This document shows positions 54,249 through 64,000 of a stretch of DNA of 64,000 bases, in pieces (within the stretch, counting starts at the first letter, position 1; the number at the start of each line of letters is the position of its first letter). This stretch comes from Vulcaniibacterium tengchongense (GTDB taxonomy: Bacteria > Pseudomonadota > Gammaproteobacteria > Xanthomonadales > Xanthomonadaceae), in NCBI RefSeq assembly GCF_003814555.1, contig NZ_RKQN01000001.1:248001-312000 (forward strand), in the 5' to 3' direction. Made by a program: the position numbers and the translations under genes. The notes beneath the pieces were generated by a model. It was not told the origin of the DNA. It was given only the letters and a program-made list of their open reading frames with translations, and searched no databases.

Positions 54249-55679
54249 TCAGGGCGTGCTGGCGAGCTTGTCGATGCCTGTAAGCACACCCGGAGCAATC
54301 CGCTCGAACTGCCATTTAGGAAGCTCCTGCTGATCAGTCTGAAGTTCTTTCACATGTGCTTTCAGGTCTTCAGCGGAAACGCCGCCGAGGATCTTGCTTA
54401 CCTCACGATAATAGGAGGCCGAGCGAGACCTGGCGAAGATTTCCATCGGGCCGTAGGAACGAGTAGCGTAAACAAGCGTCTCAGGCCACCAGCGAACATA
54501 GTAGTCATCATTGAGGGTGGCCCTGAGGTAGAGCACGAAGTCCGCCTGCAGTAGCCACTTGAAGTCGAACCCCGAGGAGTCTGCTCTTTGCTTCAGCAGG
54601 TCGGCGCGACTTGATAGCCGGCCCAGTTTTTTGTCCCGCCCTTGGAATGACTCCATGTATTCACGGAACTCGGAAAAAGTGGCGGTCGCATCCCTTCCGC
54701 GATTCGCGTTCGAACTCACGTAATAGGGTGTCGCCAACAGCCTGTCGGAAAACGCAAATCTCTCATAGCGGATAAGTATCGCGATCGCGTACAGGTAGAG
54801 CTCATGGACGATGAACTTGAAGTTGTCGAAGTCCCACGAATGTTGAGAGCTCATGTTCTCGGGACGATCAAGGTACGGCAGTAGCTGCTCGAAGAACCGA
54901 TGCAGCTTCTTCTGCATGTCGTCGTTCGCGGCGTACTGCGCAATCGCGAGCATCACCTGGACGAACTCGTTCTTGTATGGAGTGAACTCATCGATGCTGT
55001 CGGCGACCTGCTCATCCGCCTCCTTCGAGTTATCGAGGGTGATCCTGAATCGCTCCATGTTCTCGGCAAAGGTCGTCAGGTACTCATCCACAGCGCCTTC
55101 AACGAAGGGCCTTCCGTTCTTCAGGGCATCCAACGCGCGCCGAAAAGATACGGAGGTTCCAAGAGACTTCGCCGGCTCCTCGTCCAGAAAGGTGGGCGGC
55201 TTCCCTACTTCCGGCTTGACGTGCAGGGGTTTGTCAAAGACCCATCGGACAAGTCGCTCGAACTCGGATGCGTAGTTCTCGGGCGAGCTAAGGTCGATGT
55301 AAATACGGCCCTTGTAATAGGTCGGCAGGTAGGGCTTCCCTTCCTCGTCACGCTCGGGAAGAACTGCCACAAACTTATTCTGATCCTGCTTCTCGTAGAC
55401 CTCCCTTGAGATGATCTGCGTTTCTGTACCGACGCCGCTGACACGCCCATCGGCCTTCTCTGCGTACTTCCTGTCGGAGATAACAGCGACCTTCGCAATG
55501 GTCGGATCGGTGACCATCTTCTCCATGAAGGCAATTGAATCGTGTCCTTCCTTTAGCTCCCATTTGTCCAGAATTACGTCGATTCCGGATTCCATGAGCC
55601 TCGTGGCGAGGTCAACAACCCAAAGTTCATGCTCTTGGGAAGACCAGCTATATGAGATGAAAAGACGCGGTGCTGTCAC
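54249..55679 (-). CDS. SEFIR/TIR-domain protein, candidate anti-phage effector
   Basis: A 476-residue protein starting at GTG with AAGGGG seven bases upstream (55687-55692 on the minus strand). The N-terminal ~155 residues are a SEFIR/TIR-like domain: RLFISYSWSSQEHELWVVDLATRLMESGIDVILDKWELKEGHDSIAFMEKMV (three key runs: FISYSW, GIDVILDKWELKEG, SIAFMEKMV), then VAVISDRKYAEKADGRVSGVGTETQIISREV and FVAVLPE. The remainder (~160-476) is helical, without a recognised domain, and could sense or oligomerise. Bacterial TIR/SEFIR proteins often act in immunity, some as NAD+-depleting enzymes. The GC content is clearly below that of its neighbours. Confidence 0.85.
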   Translation of the reverse strand: MTAPRLFISYSWSSQEHELWVVDLATRLMESGIDVILDKWELKEGHDSIAFMEKMVTDPTIAKVAVISDRKYAEKADGRVSGVGTETQIISREVYEKQDQNKFVAVLPERDEEGKPYLPTYYKGRIYIDLSSPENYASEFERLVRWVFDKPLHVKPEVGKPPTFLDEEPAKSLGTSVSFRRALDALKNGRPFVEGAVDEYLTTFAENMERFRITLDNSKEADEQVADSIDEFTPYKNEFVQVMLAIAQYAANDDMQKKLHRFFEQLLPYLDRPENMSSQHSWDFDNFKFIVHELYLYAIAILIRYERFAFSDRLLATPYYVSSNANRGRDATATFSEFREYMESFQGRDKKLGRLSSRADLLKQRADSSGFDFKWLLQADFVLYLRATLNDDYYVRWWPETLVYATRSYGPMEIFARSRSASYYREVSKILGGVSAEDLKAHVKELQTDQQELPKWQFERIAPGVLTGIDKLASTP

Positions 55680-55856
55680 TAAGTATCCCCTTGATTGCAG
55701 AGGGTCACGAGGACCCGCCAATGCCCTTTGTGCCAATGCAGAAGATTACCTGTTTGACGTCTCACTTTCTGAGAAAAATGGTCCTGCGAGGGGGCTCCCG
55801 GATCGAGGGAACCGCGACCTAATGCCTATGTGCCCACCAACACGTAGGAGAACACC

Positions 55857-56372
55857 ATGAAGCTGGAAGAGATGCCCACCAAGGAACTCTTGGCCCTGTA
55901 CAACCGCGTCGCCGACAAGCCGGCGGGCCCCAAGACCTTCGCGACGCGCGCGAAGCTCGTCGCACGGATCGAGCAGGTCGCGGCCGACAAGAACATCGAC
56001 CTGGCCTCGCTCGGTCAGCCCAGGAGGCCCAAGGCGACCATGCAGCGCGCAGAGCCGAAGGCCGAGGCCACCGAAGCGCCGGATGCGACCGAGAAGAAGC
56101 CGCGCGGCCTCGGTGTCGGCGCGCTCGCCCGCGCGATCCTGATGGACCCAGCGGGCTTCCCGCACGCGCTGGTGGCCGACATGGTCAACGCGCAGATCGA
56201 GGGCGCGGCGGCGACGGCCAAGTCGGTACGCTGGTATGCCAACGACATGCGCAAGAAGGGCGTCGAGGTGCCGCCCCGTCAGAAGCACCACCCGGCCGAC
56301 ATGGACGAGGAGCAGTCGGCCGAGGCGCTTTCCACCGTTCGGGTGGTCGAGCCAGCGCCGTCCGACGGCTGA
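55857..56372 (+). CDS. Winged-helix-like hypothetical protein
   Basis: A 171-residue protein, AGGAGA nine bases before ATG. The N-terminus MKLEEMPTKELLALYNRVADKPAGPKTFATRAKLVARIEQV is a pattern common in plasmid/phage proteins. After an Ala/Glu-rich linker, the C-terminal module (LARAILMDPAGFPHALVADMVNAQI..., TAKSVRWYANDMRKKGVEVP) looks like a small winged helix ending in the W-Y-x-x-D-x-R-K-K-G motif. It probably binds DNA. The exact role is unknown. A strong terminator follows. Confidence 0.7.
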   Translation: MKLEEMPTKELLALYNRVADKPAGPKTFATRAKLVARIEQVAADKNIDLASLGQPRRPKATMQRAEPKAEATEAPDATEKKPRGLGVGALARAILMDPAGFPHALVADMVNAQIEGAAATAKSVRWYANDMRKKGVEVPPRQKHHPADMDEEQSAEALSTVRVVEPAPSDG

Positions 56373-56397
56373 CGCCTATCTACTGTCGTGCACGAGA

Positions 56398-56426
56398 AAG
56401 GGGCACCTTGGGTGCCCCTTCTTTTT
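56398..56426 (+). terminator. Rho-independent terminator
   Basis: A 10-bp perfect stem AAGGGGCACC / GGTGCCCCTT (56398-56407 with 56411-56420), loop TTG, then CTTTTT. Confidence 0.9.
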
Positions 56427-56460
56427 AGTACCTTGTGCACCATCGCACCCCACCTGTGGA

Positions 56461-56970
56461 TTAGCCCTGATCCACTGAGGCTAGGAAGCGCTTGAGCGCG
56501 TGGTACGCCTTGCTGTCGGTCTGCCCGTCGATGACGGCGTCCTCGACGTATCCCCCGGTGGTCTGCACCCTCAACCACGTCCGCTGCGAGGCGGCGATCT
56601 TGCGGATGAGGTCGAGCGGCACGAGGAACCCCTTGCGAGACTCCTGTGTCGCTGCGCCGAACTCATTGAAGTTGGTGAAGGGCTGCATGGTCGAGAGGTC
56701 GTAGGTCTGCCCGTCGATATTGAGCGATGCGCCAGAAATGCCCTTGATATCGTTGAAGAGATAGACGACCAGGACCGACTCGGTCGGATTCTTGGAGGTC
56801 CACTGCGCACCTAGGCCAGTGCAGCGCATCGACTTGCAAGCATTGCCGTGACCGTTGATGGTCACGACCCTTGCGCCGTCGAATCCGCTGCGGGTGACGC
56901 TGGCACCGCTGCCCGCCGTGGTTGAGCACCCGGTGAGCATGGCGAAGAACAGGAAGGCCAGAAGTCTCAT
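56461..56970 (-). CDS. Putative lipoprotein of the element
   Basis: A 169-residue protein with a lipoprotein signal: MRLLAFLFFAMLTGC, lipobox LTGC, then a Ser/Thr-rich stretch. The body has two further Cys (NACKSMRC) and a beta-rich pattern, without a recognised domain. It is divergent from the Xre-family regulator, and the 93-base gap contains a palindromic operator, so it is likely controlled by it. Satellites and prophages often use such lipoproteins for superinfection exclusion, but that is only a suggestion here. Confidence 0.75.
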   Translation of the reverse strand: MRLLAFLFFAMLTGCSTTAGSGASVTRSGFDGARVVTINGHGNACKSMRCTGLGAQWTSKNPTESVLVVYLFNDIKGISGASLNIDGQTYDLSTMQPFTNFNEFGAATQESRKGFLVPLDLIRKIAASQRTWLRVQTTGGYVEDAVIDGQTDSKAYHALKRFLASVDQG

Positions 56971-56996
56971 GTATGTCCCCTTGATGTTGTCGGCTT

Positions 56997-57021
56997 GGAA
57001 TAGTCTATTTTGGACTAATCC
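56997..57021. promoter_or_regulatory. Candidate Xre operator
   Basis: GGAATAGTC (56997-57005) and GACTAATCC (57013-57021), an inverted repeat matching 8 of 9 positions with a seven-base spacer. It lies between the divergent lipoprotein and Xre-family genes. Confidence 0.6.
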
Positions 57022-57063
57022 AACACGGACTCTAGCGTGCGGTGAACTTCATGTCACCGCGCG

Positions 57064-57351
57064 ATGGCCCAATCGACCCACAACCGCGATTACCAACTCC
57101 TACTGGCCGTCCTGAAGGCGGCCCGTAAGCGGGTGGGCGTGACGCAGATCAAGCTGGCCGAGCGCTTGGGCAACACGCAGACCTTCGTGTCCAAGTGCGA
57201 GCGAGGGGAGCGGCGCATCGACGCCGTTGAGCTGGTGGAGTTTGCCGAGGCCATGGGCGTCGCCCCGCAGGAACTGCTGGGCGAGTACCTGGAGCAGCGT
57301 GGACGTGCGACGTCGCCGAAGACGCGGAAGGGATCCAAGCAGCGCGGGTGA
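57064..57351 (+). CDS. Xre-family helix-turn-helix regulator
   Basis: A 95-residue cro/cI-type HTH protein. The HTH_3 domain covers residues ~10-72: LKAARKRVGVTQIKLAERLGNTQTFVSKCERGERRIDAVELVEFAEAMGV (main helices VTQIKLAERLG and TQTFVSKCERG). A basic tail follows. It is the last gene before the right att site and probably the element's repressor, autoregulated through the palindrome 43 bases upstream. The gap to tRNA-Asn is under 90 bases. Confidence 0.88.
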   Translation: MAQSTHNRDYQLLLAVLKAARKRVGVTQIKLAERLGNTQTFVSKCERGERRIDAVELVEFAEAMGVAPQELLGEYLEQRGRATSPKTRKGSKQRG

Positions 57352-57390
57352 CGCTTCTGTGTTGCTTTCGTGTTTTCAGCAACCCACAAA

Positions 57391-57418
57391 AGACAAAGGC
57401 CGCGACGATGCGCGGCCT
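57391..57418 (-). terminator. Terminator of tRNA-Asn inside the element end
   Basis: An 8-bp stem AGGCCGCG / CGCGGCCT (57397-57404 with 57411-57418). On the minus strand it is followed by TTGTCTTTTG, downstream of the tRNA. The element thus supplies a new terminator in place of the displaced one. Confidence 0.6.
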
Positions 57419-57434
57419 AAGTCCTTGATTTTCT

Positions 57435-57479
57435 TGGCGCCCGAAGTTGGACTCGAACCAACGACCCCCTGATTAACAG
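57435..57479. repeat. Right attachment site within tRNA-Asn
   Basis: 45 bases identical to 45599-45643. It covers the tRNA 3' part from the anticodon loop to CCA and rebuilds an intact tRNA gene at this junction. Confidence 0.92.
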
Positions 57480-57511
57480 TCAAGTGCTCTAACCGGCTGA
57501 GCTATTCGGGC
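57435..57511 (-). tRNA. tRNA-Asn(GTT)
   Basis: A 77-nt cloverleaf on the minus strand. Acceptor GCCCGAA / TTCGGGC, D-arm GCTC/GAGC, anticodon arm CTTGA-CTGTTAA-TCAGG with anticodon GTT, T-arm GTTGG-TTCGAGT-CCAAC, discriminator G and encoded CCA. The gene is the integration target of the adjacent element and remains intact. Confidence 0.96.
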
Positions 57512-57783
57512 GGGGAAGGGAATTGTAAGGCCTCGGTCGCCGGGGTCAAGCCTCGGCGCGGCGACGCGACGGCGCGTCCTGGCCGCGTGAGCGGCGAAGC
57601 TGGTGCCCCTGCGACACCCGGGCGCGGGCGCGGAGGATGCGTCCCCGCCGCGGCGGCGCGGAAGCGTTCACGCAGGCCGGCGGTCCGGGCGGGCCCGGCC
57701 TCGAGTGGGAGCGCACGGCGTGCGCTCGCAGGGCAGGACGCCGGCGGCGCGGCCGGCGACCCCATGGCGCCCGTAGCGCGGGA

Positions 57784-58320
57784 TCACGGGACATAGCGGC
57801 AGGGTTGCGTCGCGGCATGGCGCTCGGAGCGGGTCCGCCCTGCGCCGTTGACGGCGACGCGGCCGATCTCGGTACCGTCCTCGCGGCTGCAGATCCACAG
57901 GCTGAGATTGCTGCCGTGGCTGAAGCCCGTGGGTTGGTAGCGGATCCAGTGGCGGCCCGCGGTGCTGCGCAAGGCCAGGCCGCGATCGTCGAGGCTGCCC
58001 CGCTGCAGGATGCGGTCCGGCGCGGCCGGCTGCGCGGCGCGGGCCGGGTCGAGGAAGGCGATCCAGCCGTCCTCCCAGATCAGGTCCTTGCGGCAGCGTT
58101 CGCCGTCGCGGCTGGGGCAGACCGTTACCGGCATGCCATGGCTGACCGCCGCCAGGCGCGCGCCTGCGAGCGAGGCGGTGAGGGCATGGTAGGCGGCGCC
58201 GATCCGCGCTTGCCGGCGCAGATGGGCGAAACTCGGCACGGCCAGCGACAGAAGCACGGCCAGGACCGCCAGGGCGGTCAGCAGTTCGATCAGGGTGACG
58301 CCGGCATTGCGCTCGTTCAT
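57784..58320 (-). CDS. FimT-like pseudopilin (GspH family)
   Basis: A 178-residue type IV pilin-like protein. Leader MNERNAG, then VTLIELLTALAVLAVLLSLAVPSF with Glu at +5 and the prepilin site after Gly. The GspH/FimT body shows ALTASLAGARLAAVSHGMPVTVCPSRDGERC and WEDGWIAFLDPARA. Such lone FimT proteins can act in DNA uptake or pilus assembly; FimT binds DNA in Legionella and other competent species. It stands alone, apart from the operon at 39-45 kb. Confidence 0.88.
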   Translation of the reverse strand: MNERNAGVTLIELLTALAVLAVLLSLAVPSFAHLRRQARIGAAYHALTASLAGARLAAVSHGMPVTVCPSRDGERCRKDLIWEDGWIAFLDPARAAQPAAPDRILQRGSLDDRGLALRSTAGRHWIRYQPTGFSHGSNLSLWICSREDGTEIGRVAVNGAGRTRSERHAATQPCRYVP

Positions 58321-58501
58321 GCGGGCGATTCCGTTCGCGGGAGGTCGTCGCCAGGCGGTCTCGTTCGGCCGGCCTTCAGGATCGGGCGGTCGGGGCGAGC
58401 GCGGGATCGGCGCGCCGCCGATCCGGGGGTAGGAAAACTCCGCCTTCGCCCCCATCCAGACAGGCCCGCTACACTGCAGGTTTCCCTTCCAGGCCGCGCC
58501 G

Positions 58502-60541
<2,040 letters not shown>

Positions 60542-60735
60542 GGCGGGCGCGCCGAGGCGCCGAGGGCCGGCGCGGGAGGCGGCATGCCTCCCCGTCCGGC
60601 CGTGCCCAAGGGCGGCCTATTGCCCGGATCGCCCCGCCCGGGCTACACTGCGCGCCCCTTGCTGGAGCGCCCGCGGCACCCCGTCGGCCCTGGGAAGGGC
60701 GACAGGACGGCCGCGACGGGCCGGCTCCGGATTAC

Positions 60736-60810
60736 GGGCGGTTAGCTCAGCGGTAGAGCACTACCTTGACATGGTAGGGGTCACAGGTTCGAACCCTGTA
60801 CCGCCCACCA
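60736..60810 (+). tRNA. tRNA-Val(GAC)
   Basis: A 75-nt cloverleaf: acceptor GGGCGGT / ACCGCCC, anticodon arm CTACC-TTGACAT-GGTAG with anticodon GAC, T-arm CAGG-TTCGAAC-CCTG, and encoded CCA at the end. A terminator follows 14 bases on. Confidence 0.96.
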
Positions 60811-61492
60811 CCTAGTGGTCGAGAACGGCGCGCCTCCGGACGCGCCGTTTTTCGTTTCCATGGCCATCGGCCGCGCCGCGATGTGCGTCGTTCGGCGTCC
60901 CTGCGCTCGAGCTCAACGGTACGCAGTGGCGGTAGCCATCTCGTCGTCTTGGGGCGTGTCGGGCCGCCGGTGCCGCTCGGCCGGCCAGAGCCCGTCCTTC
61001 GGTGCTCGCCCGCCGCGCGGTCCGTGAGCGAAGAGCGCGCGCCTTCGAATGCCGCGAAGGCAGCAAGCGACGACGTCGCAACCGGCGCGGTGGCCGCTCT
61101 CGGCGCCGCCGCTGCTGGCGGTTTACCGGCTGTCGCCCCTGGCGAAAGCGGCCGCGCAGGCTGTTCGGTCCCGGATCTCTCGACGTGCCCGCAGCGTGGA
61201 CGCGCCGTGGGGCCGCAGGCATCGGCGCGTCGTCGCGATGCATCGTCACGGCGCATCGACATCGCGCATCCCGTCCCGGCCGCGAGCCGCAAGTCTTTCC
61301 GGGCGCTGCAAACGTTGCAAAGCATGAGGCGGCGGAAGACGCCTGCAATTGCTGCTTTCCGCGGCGAAAACCCGCGGCGCGCACGGCGTTGCGCGCGGGC
61401 CAGATTCATTGGCATCGAACTTGCTGCCGCAAGGGTACAAACCTCCTTGCGGCCGTTCGTCGCGGCCGCTCCCTCCACAGGAAAGGCGCGAT
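60811..61492. other. Long non-coding stretch before the sugar-epimerase cluster
   Basis: 682 bases. Apart from the tRNA-Val terminator I see no gene: open frames on both strands have no ribosome sites or recognisable products. The length suggests a regulated leader or promoter region for the polysaccharide cluster, or decayed DNA next to a tRNA. Confidence 0.5.
60824..60852 (+). terminator. Rho-independent terminator of tRNA-Val
   Basis: A 9-bp stem AACGGCGCG / CGCGCCGTT (60824-60832 with 60841-60849) followed by TTT. Confidence 0.8.
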
Positions 61493-62525
<1,033 letters not shown>

Positions 62526-62539
<14 letters not shown>

Positions 62540-63701
62540 CGGAAACGGCAATGGCCACGGCAATGGCCATGGCCTGGGGCGCGGCGCCGGCCGGCGCGTG
62601 CTGATCACCGGCGGCGCCGGTTTCGTCGGCTCGCACCTGGCCGACGAACTGCTCGCGCACGGCTACCGGGTGCGCGCGCTGGACAACCTGTCCGAGCAGG
62701 TGCACGGCCCGGACATCGCCCGGCCGGCCTACCTGAGCGAGGACGTCGAGCTGATGCGCGGCGACGTGCGCGACGCGGCGGCGGTGAAGCGCGCGCTGCA
62801 GGGCGTCGACGCGGTGTTCCACTTCGCCGCCGCGGTCGGCGTCGGCCAAAGCATGTACGAGATCGAGCGCTACACCGACGTCAACAACCGCGGTACCGCG
62901 GTGCTGCTGGAGGCGTTGACCGCCGCTCCGGTGGAGCGGCTGGTGGTCGCCTCGAGCATGAGCGTCTACGGCGAAGGCCTGTATTGCGACCCGGACGGGA
63001 ACCCGGTCAGCCCGCCGCCGCGCTCGCCGGAGCAGCTCGGCCGCGGCGACTGGGAGCTGTACTCGCACGGCCGCCGCCTGCGGCCGATGCCGACCCCGGA
63101 GGCCAAGCCGGTCGTGCCGTCGTCGGTGTACGCGTTGTCCAAGCTCGACCAGGAGCTGATGTGCCTCATGGTCGGCCAGGCCTACGGTATCCCGACCACC
63201 GCGCTGCGCTTCTTCAACATCTACGGGCCGCGCCAGGCGCTGTCCAACCCGTACACCGGCGTGCTGGCGATCTTCGCTGCCCGCTACCTCAACCGGCGCC
63301 CGCCGCTGGTGTTCGAGGACGGGCGCCAGCGCCGCGACTTCGTCAGCGTGCACGACGTGGCGCGCGCCTGCCGGTTGGCGCTGGAGACGCCGCAGGCGGC
63401 CGGCCAGGCCTTCAACGTCGGCAGCGGCCGTTCGATCAGCGTGCTCGAGGTCGCCGAGCAGATGGCGCAGGCGCTCGGGATCGAGGACCTGCCGCCGGAG
63501 ATCACCGGCAAGTACCGCGCCGGCGACATCCGCCACTGCTACGCCGACATTTCGCTCGCCCAGCAGGTGCTCGGCTACCGTCCGCAGGTCACGCTGAGCG
63601 ACGGGCTCGAGGAGCTGGTGGACTGGATCGTCGGCCAGAACGCCTACGATCGCGTCGAGGCCGCGGCCCAGGAGCTGGCACGGCGAGGGCTGCAGCGATG
63701 A
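62526..63701 (+). CDS. NAD-dependent epimerase/dehydratase
   Basis: A 391-residue extended SDR starting at GTG inside the preceding gene. The N-terminus is an Asn-Gly-His repeat (NGNGHGNGHGLG) before the Rossmann motif VLITGGAGFVGSHL. Further motifs: FHFAAAVGVGQSMYEIERY, ASSMSVYGEG, catalytic YALSKLDQE, RFFNIYGPRQALSNPY, and RRDFVSVHDVARA. It resembles nucleotide-sugar 4-epimerases and dTDP-L-rhamnose 4-epimerase-type enzymes; the substrate is not certain. It overlaps the next gene by four bases. Confidence 0.88.
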
Positions 63702-64000
63702 GCGCCGGCGCACGCAGGCGCGTCGCGCCCCTGGCGCCGGCCGGGGAGGGCACGGCGCTGATCACCGGCGGTGCCGGCTTCGTCGGCACCAACCTGGCCG
63801 CCCGGCTGCTGAGCGAGGGGCGGCGCGTGCTGGTCTACGACAACCTGTCGCGGCCCGGCGTCGAGGAAAACCTGCGCTGGCTGCGCGCCCAGCACGGCGA
63901 GCGGCTGCAGGTCGCGATCGCCGACGTGCGCGACGCCCAGGCGCTGCGCGAGGCGGCGGCCGAGGCGACGCAGGTGTTCCATCTCGCCGCTCAGGTCGCG
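63698..64000 (+). CDS. NAD-dependent epimerase, 3' end outside window
   Basis: The first 101 residues of a third extended SDR. After a basic N-terminus comes the Rossmann motif ALITGGAGFVGTNLAARLL, then VYDNLSRPGVEENLRWLRAQHG and FHLAAQVA. The DNLSRPGVE-NL-WL string is typical of CDP-paratose/CDP-tyvelose 2-epimerase-like proteins. The gene runs off the right edge. Three linked epimerases suggest the start of an exopolysaccharide or O-antigen locus. Confidence 0.85.
   Translation, partial: MSAGARRRVAPLAPAGEGTALITGGAGFVGTNLAARLLSEGRRVLVYDNLSRPGVEENLRWLRAQHGERLQVAIADVRDAQALREAAAEATQVFHLAAQVA

Larger units (their letters stand above)
45599..57479. mobile_element. Integrated phage satellite / integrative element in tRNA-Asn
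   Basis: About 11.8 kb between perfect 45-bp repeats. Gene order: tyrosine integrase, AlpA-like protein, PrimPol-VapE, candidate origin, terminase small subunit, small unknown genes, cargo (unknown 300-residue protein plus SEFIR/TIR protein), winged-helix-like protein, lipoprotein, Xre regulator. No capsid, tail, portal or large terminase genes. Base composition is visibly lower in GC than the flanks, especially in the cargo. This fits a PICI/P4-like satellite that replicates itself and diverts packaging from a helper phage. Confidence 0.85.

Overview
The window is a stretch of a high-GC gammaproteobacterial chromosome, most likely Xanthomonadaceae/Lysobacteraceae (Lysobacter- or Luteimonas-like). 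The basis is very GC-rich coding with strong third-position G/C bias, an Oar-type TonB-dependent receptor, the fimU-pilV-pilW-pilX-pilY1-pilE minor-pilin order, the petABC-sspA-sspB arrangement, and an intergenic CTCTCCCG hairpin of a type common in this family. No species can be named from the sequence alone.

Layout. 1-9.1 kb: the end of an S9 peptidase, a DUF819 membrane protein, cstA-ybdD, a CorA transporter, a DUF4105 (Lnb-like) protein and corC. 9.4-19.4 kb: ybeY and ybeZ/phoH and, further on, miaB, all on the minus strand. They are relics of the usual miaB-ybeZ-ybeY-corC order, interrupted by plus-strand genes: a small secreted protein, a TetR/HlyD/ABC/ABC efflux operon and an amidohydrolase. 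19.5-24.9 kb: a lytic transglycosylase, then the cytochrome bc1 genes petABC and sspA-sspB. 25.2-32.8 kb: housekeeping genes (DUF3301, FHA protein, Trm112-nadC, purE-purK-methyltransferase, sodB, grxD-SDR, marC). 33-37.7 kb: a large TonB-dependent receptor and ppnN. 37.8-45.5 kb: an AlgZ/LytS-type histidine kinase facing the type IV minor-pilin operon. The terminal pilE of that operon is frameshifted by an apparent one-base deletion.

45.6-57.5 kb is an integrated mobile element of about 11.8 kb, bounded by a perfect 45-bp direct repeat. The right copy is the 3' part of an intact tRNA-Asn(GTT). The element carries a tyrosine integrase, an AlpA-like small DNA-binding protein, a PrimPol-VapE type primase/helicase, an iteron and inverted-repeat region that looks like a replication origin, a lone terminase small subunit, several small unknown genes and an Xre regulator with a palindromic operator. 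There are no capsid, tail or large-terminase genes. This layout fits a phage satellite (PICI/P4-like). Inside it is lower-GC cargo: a SEFIR/TIR-type protein convergent with a 300-residue protein of unknown function, a good candidate anti-phage defence locus.

57.5-64 kb: a lone FimT-like pseudopilin, uvrB, tRNA-Val(GAC), a roughly 680-bp stretch without a recognised gene, and the start of a nucleotide-sugar/polysaccharide cluster (UDP-glucuronate decarboxylase-like protein and two further NAD-dependent epimerases, the last cut by the window end).
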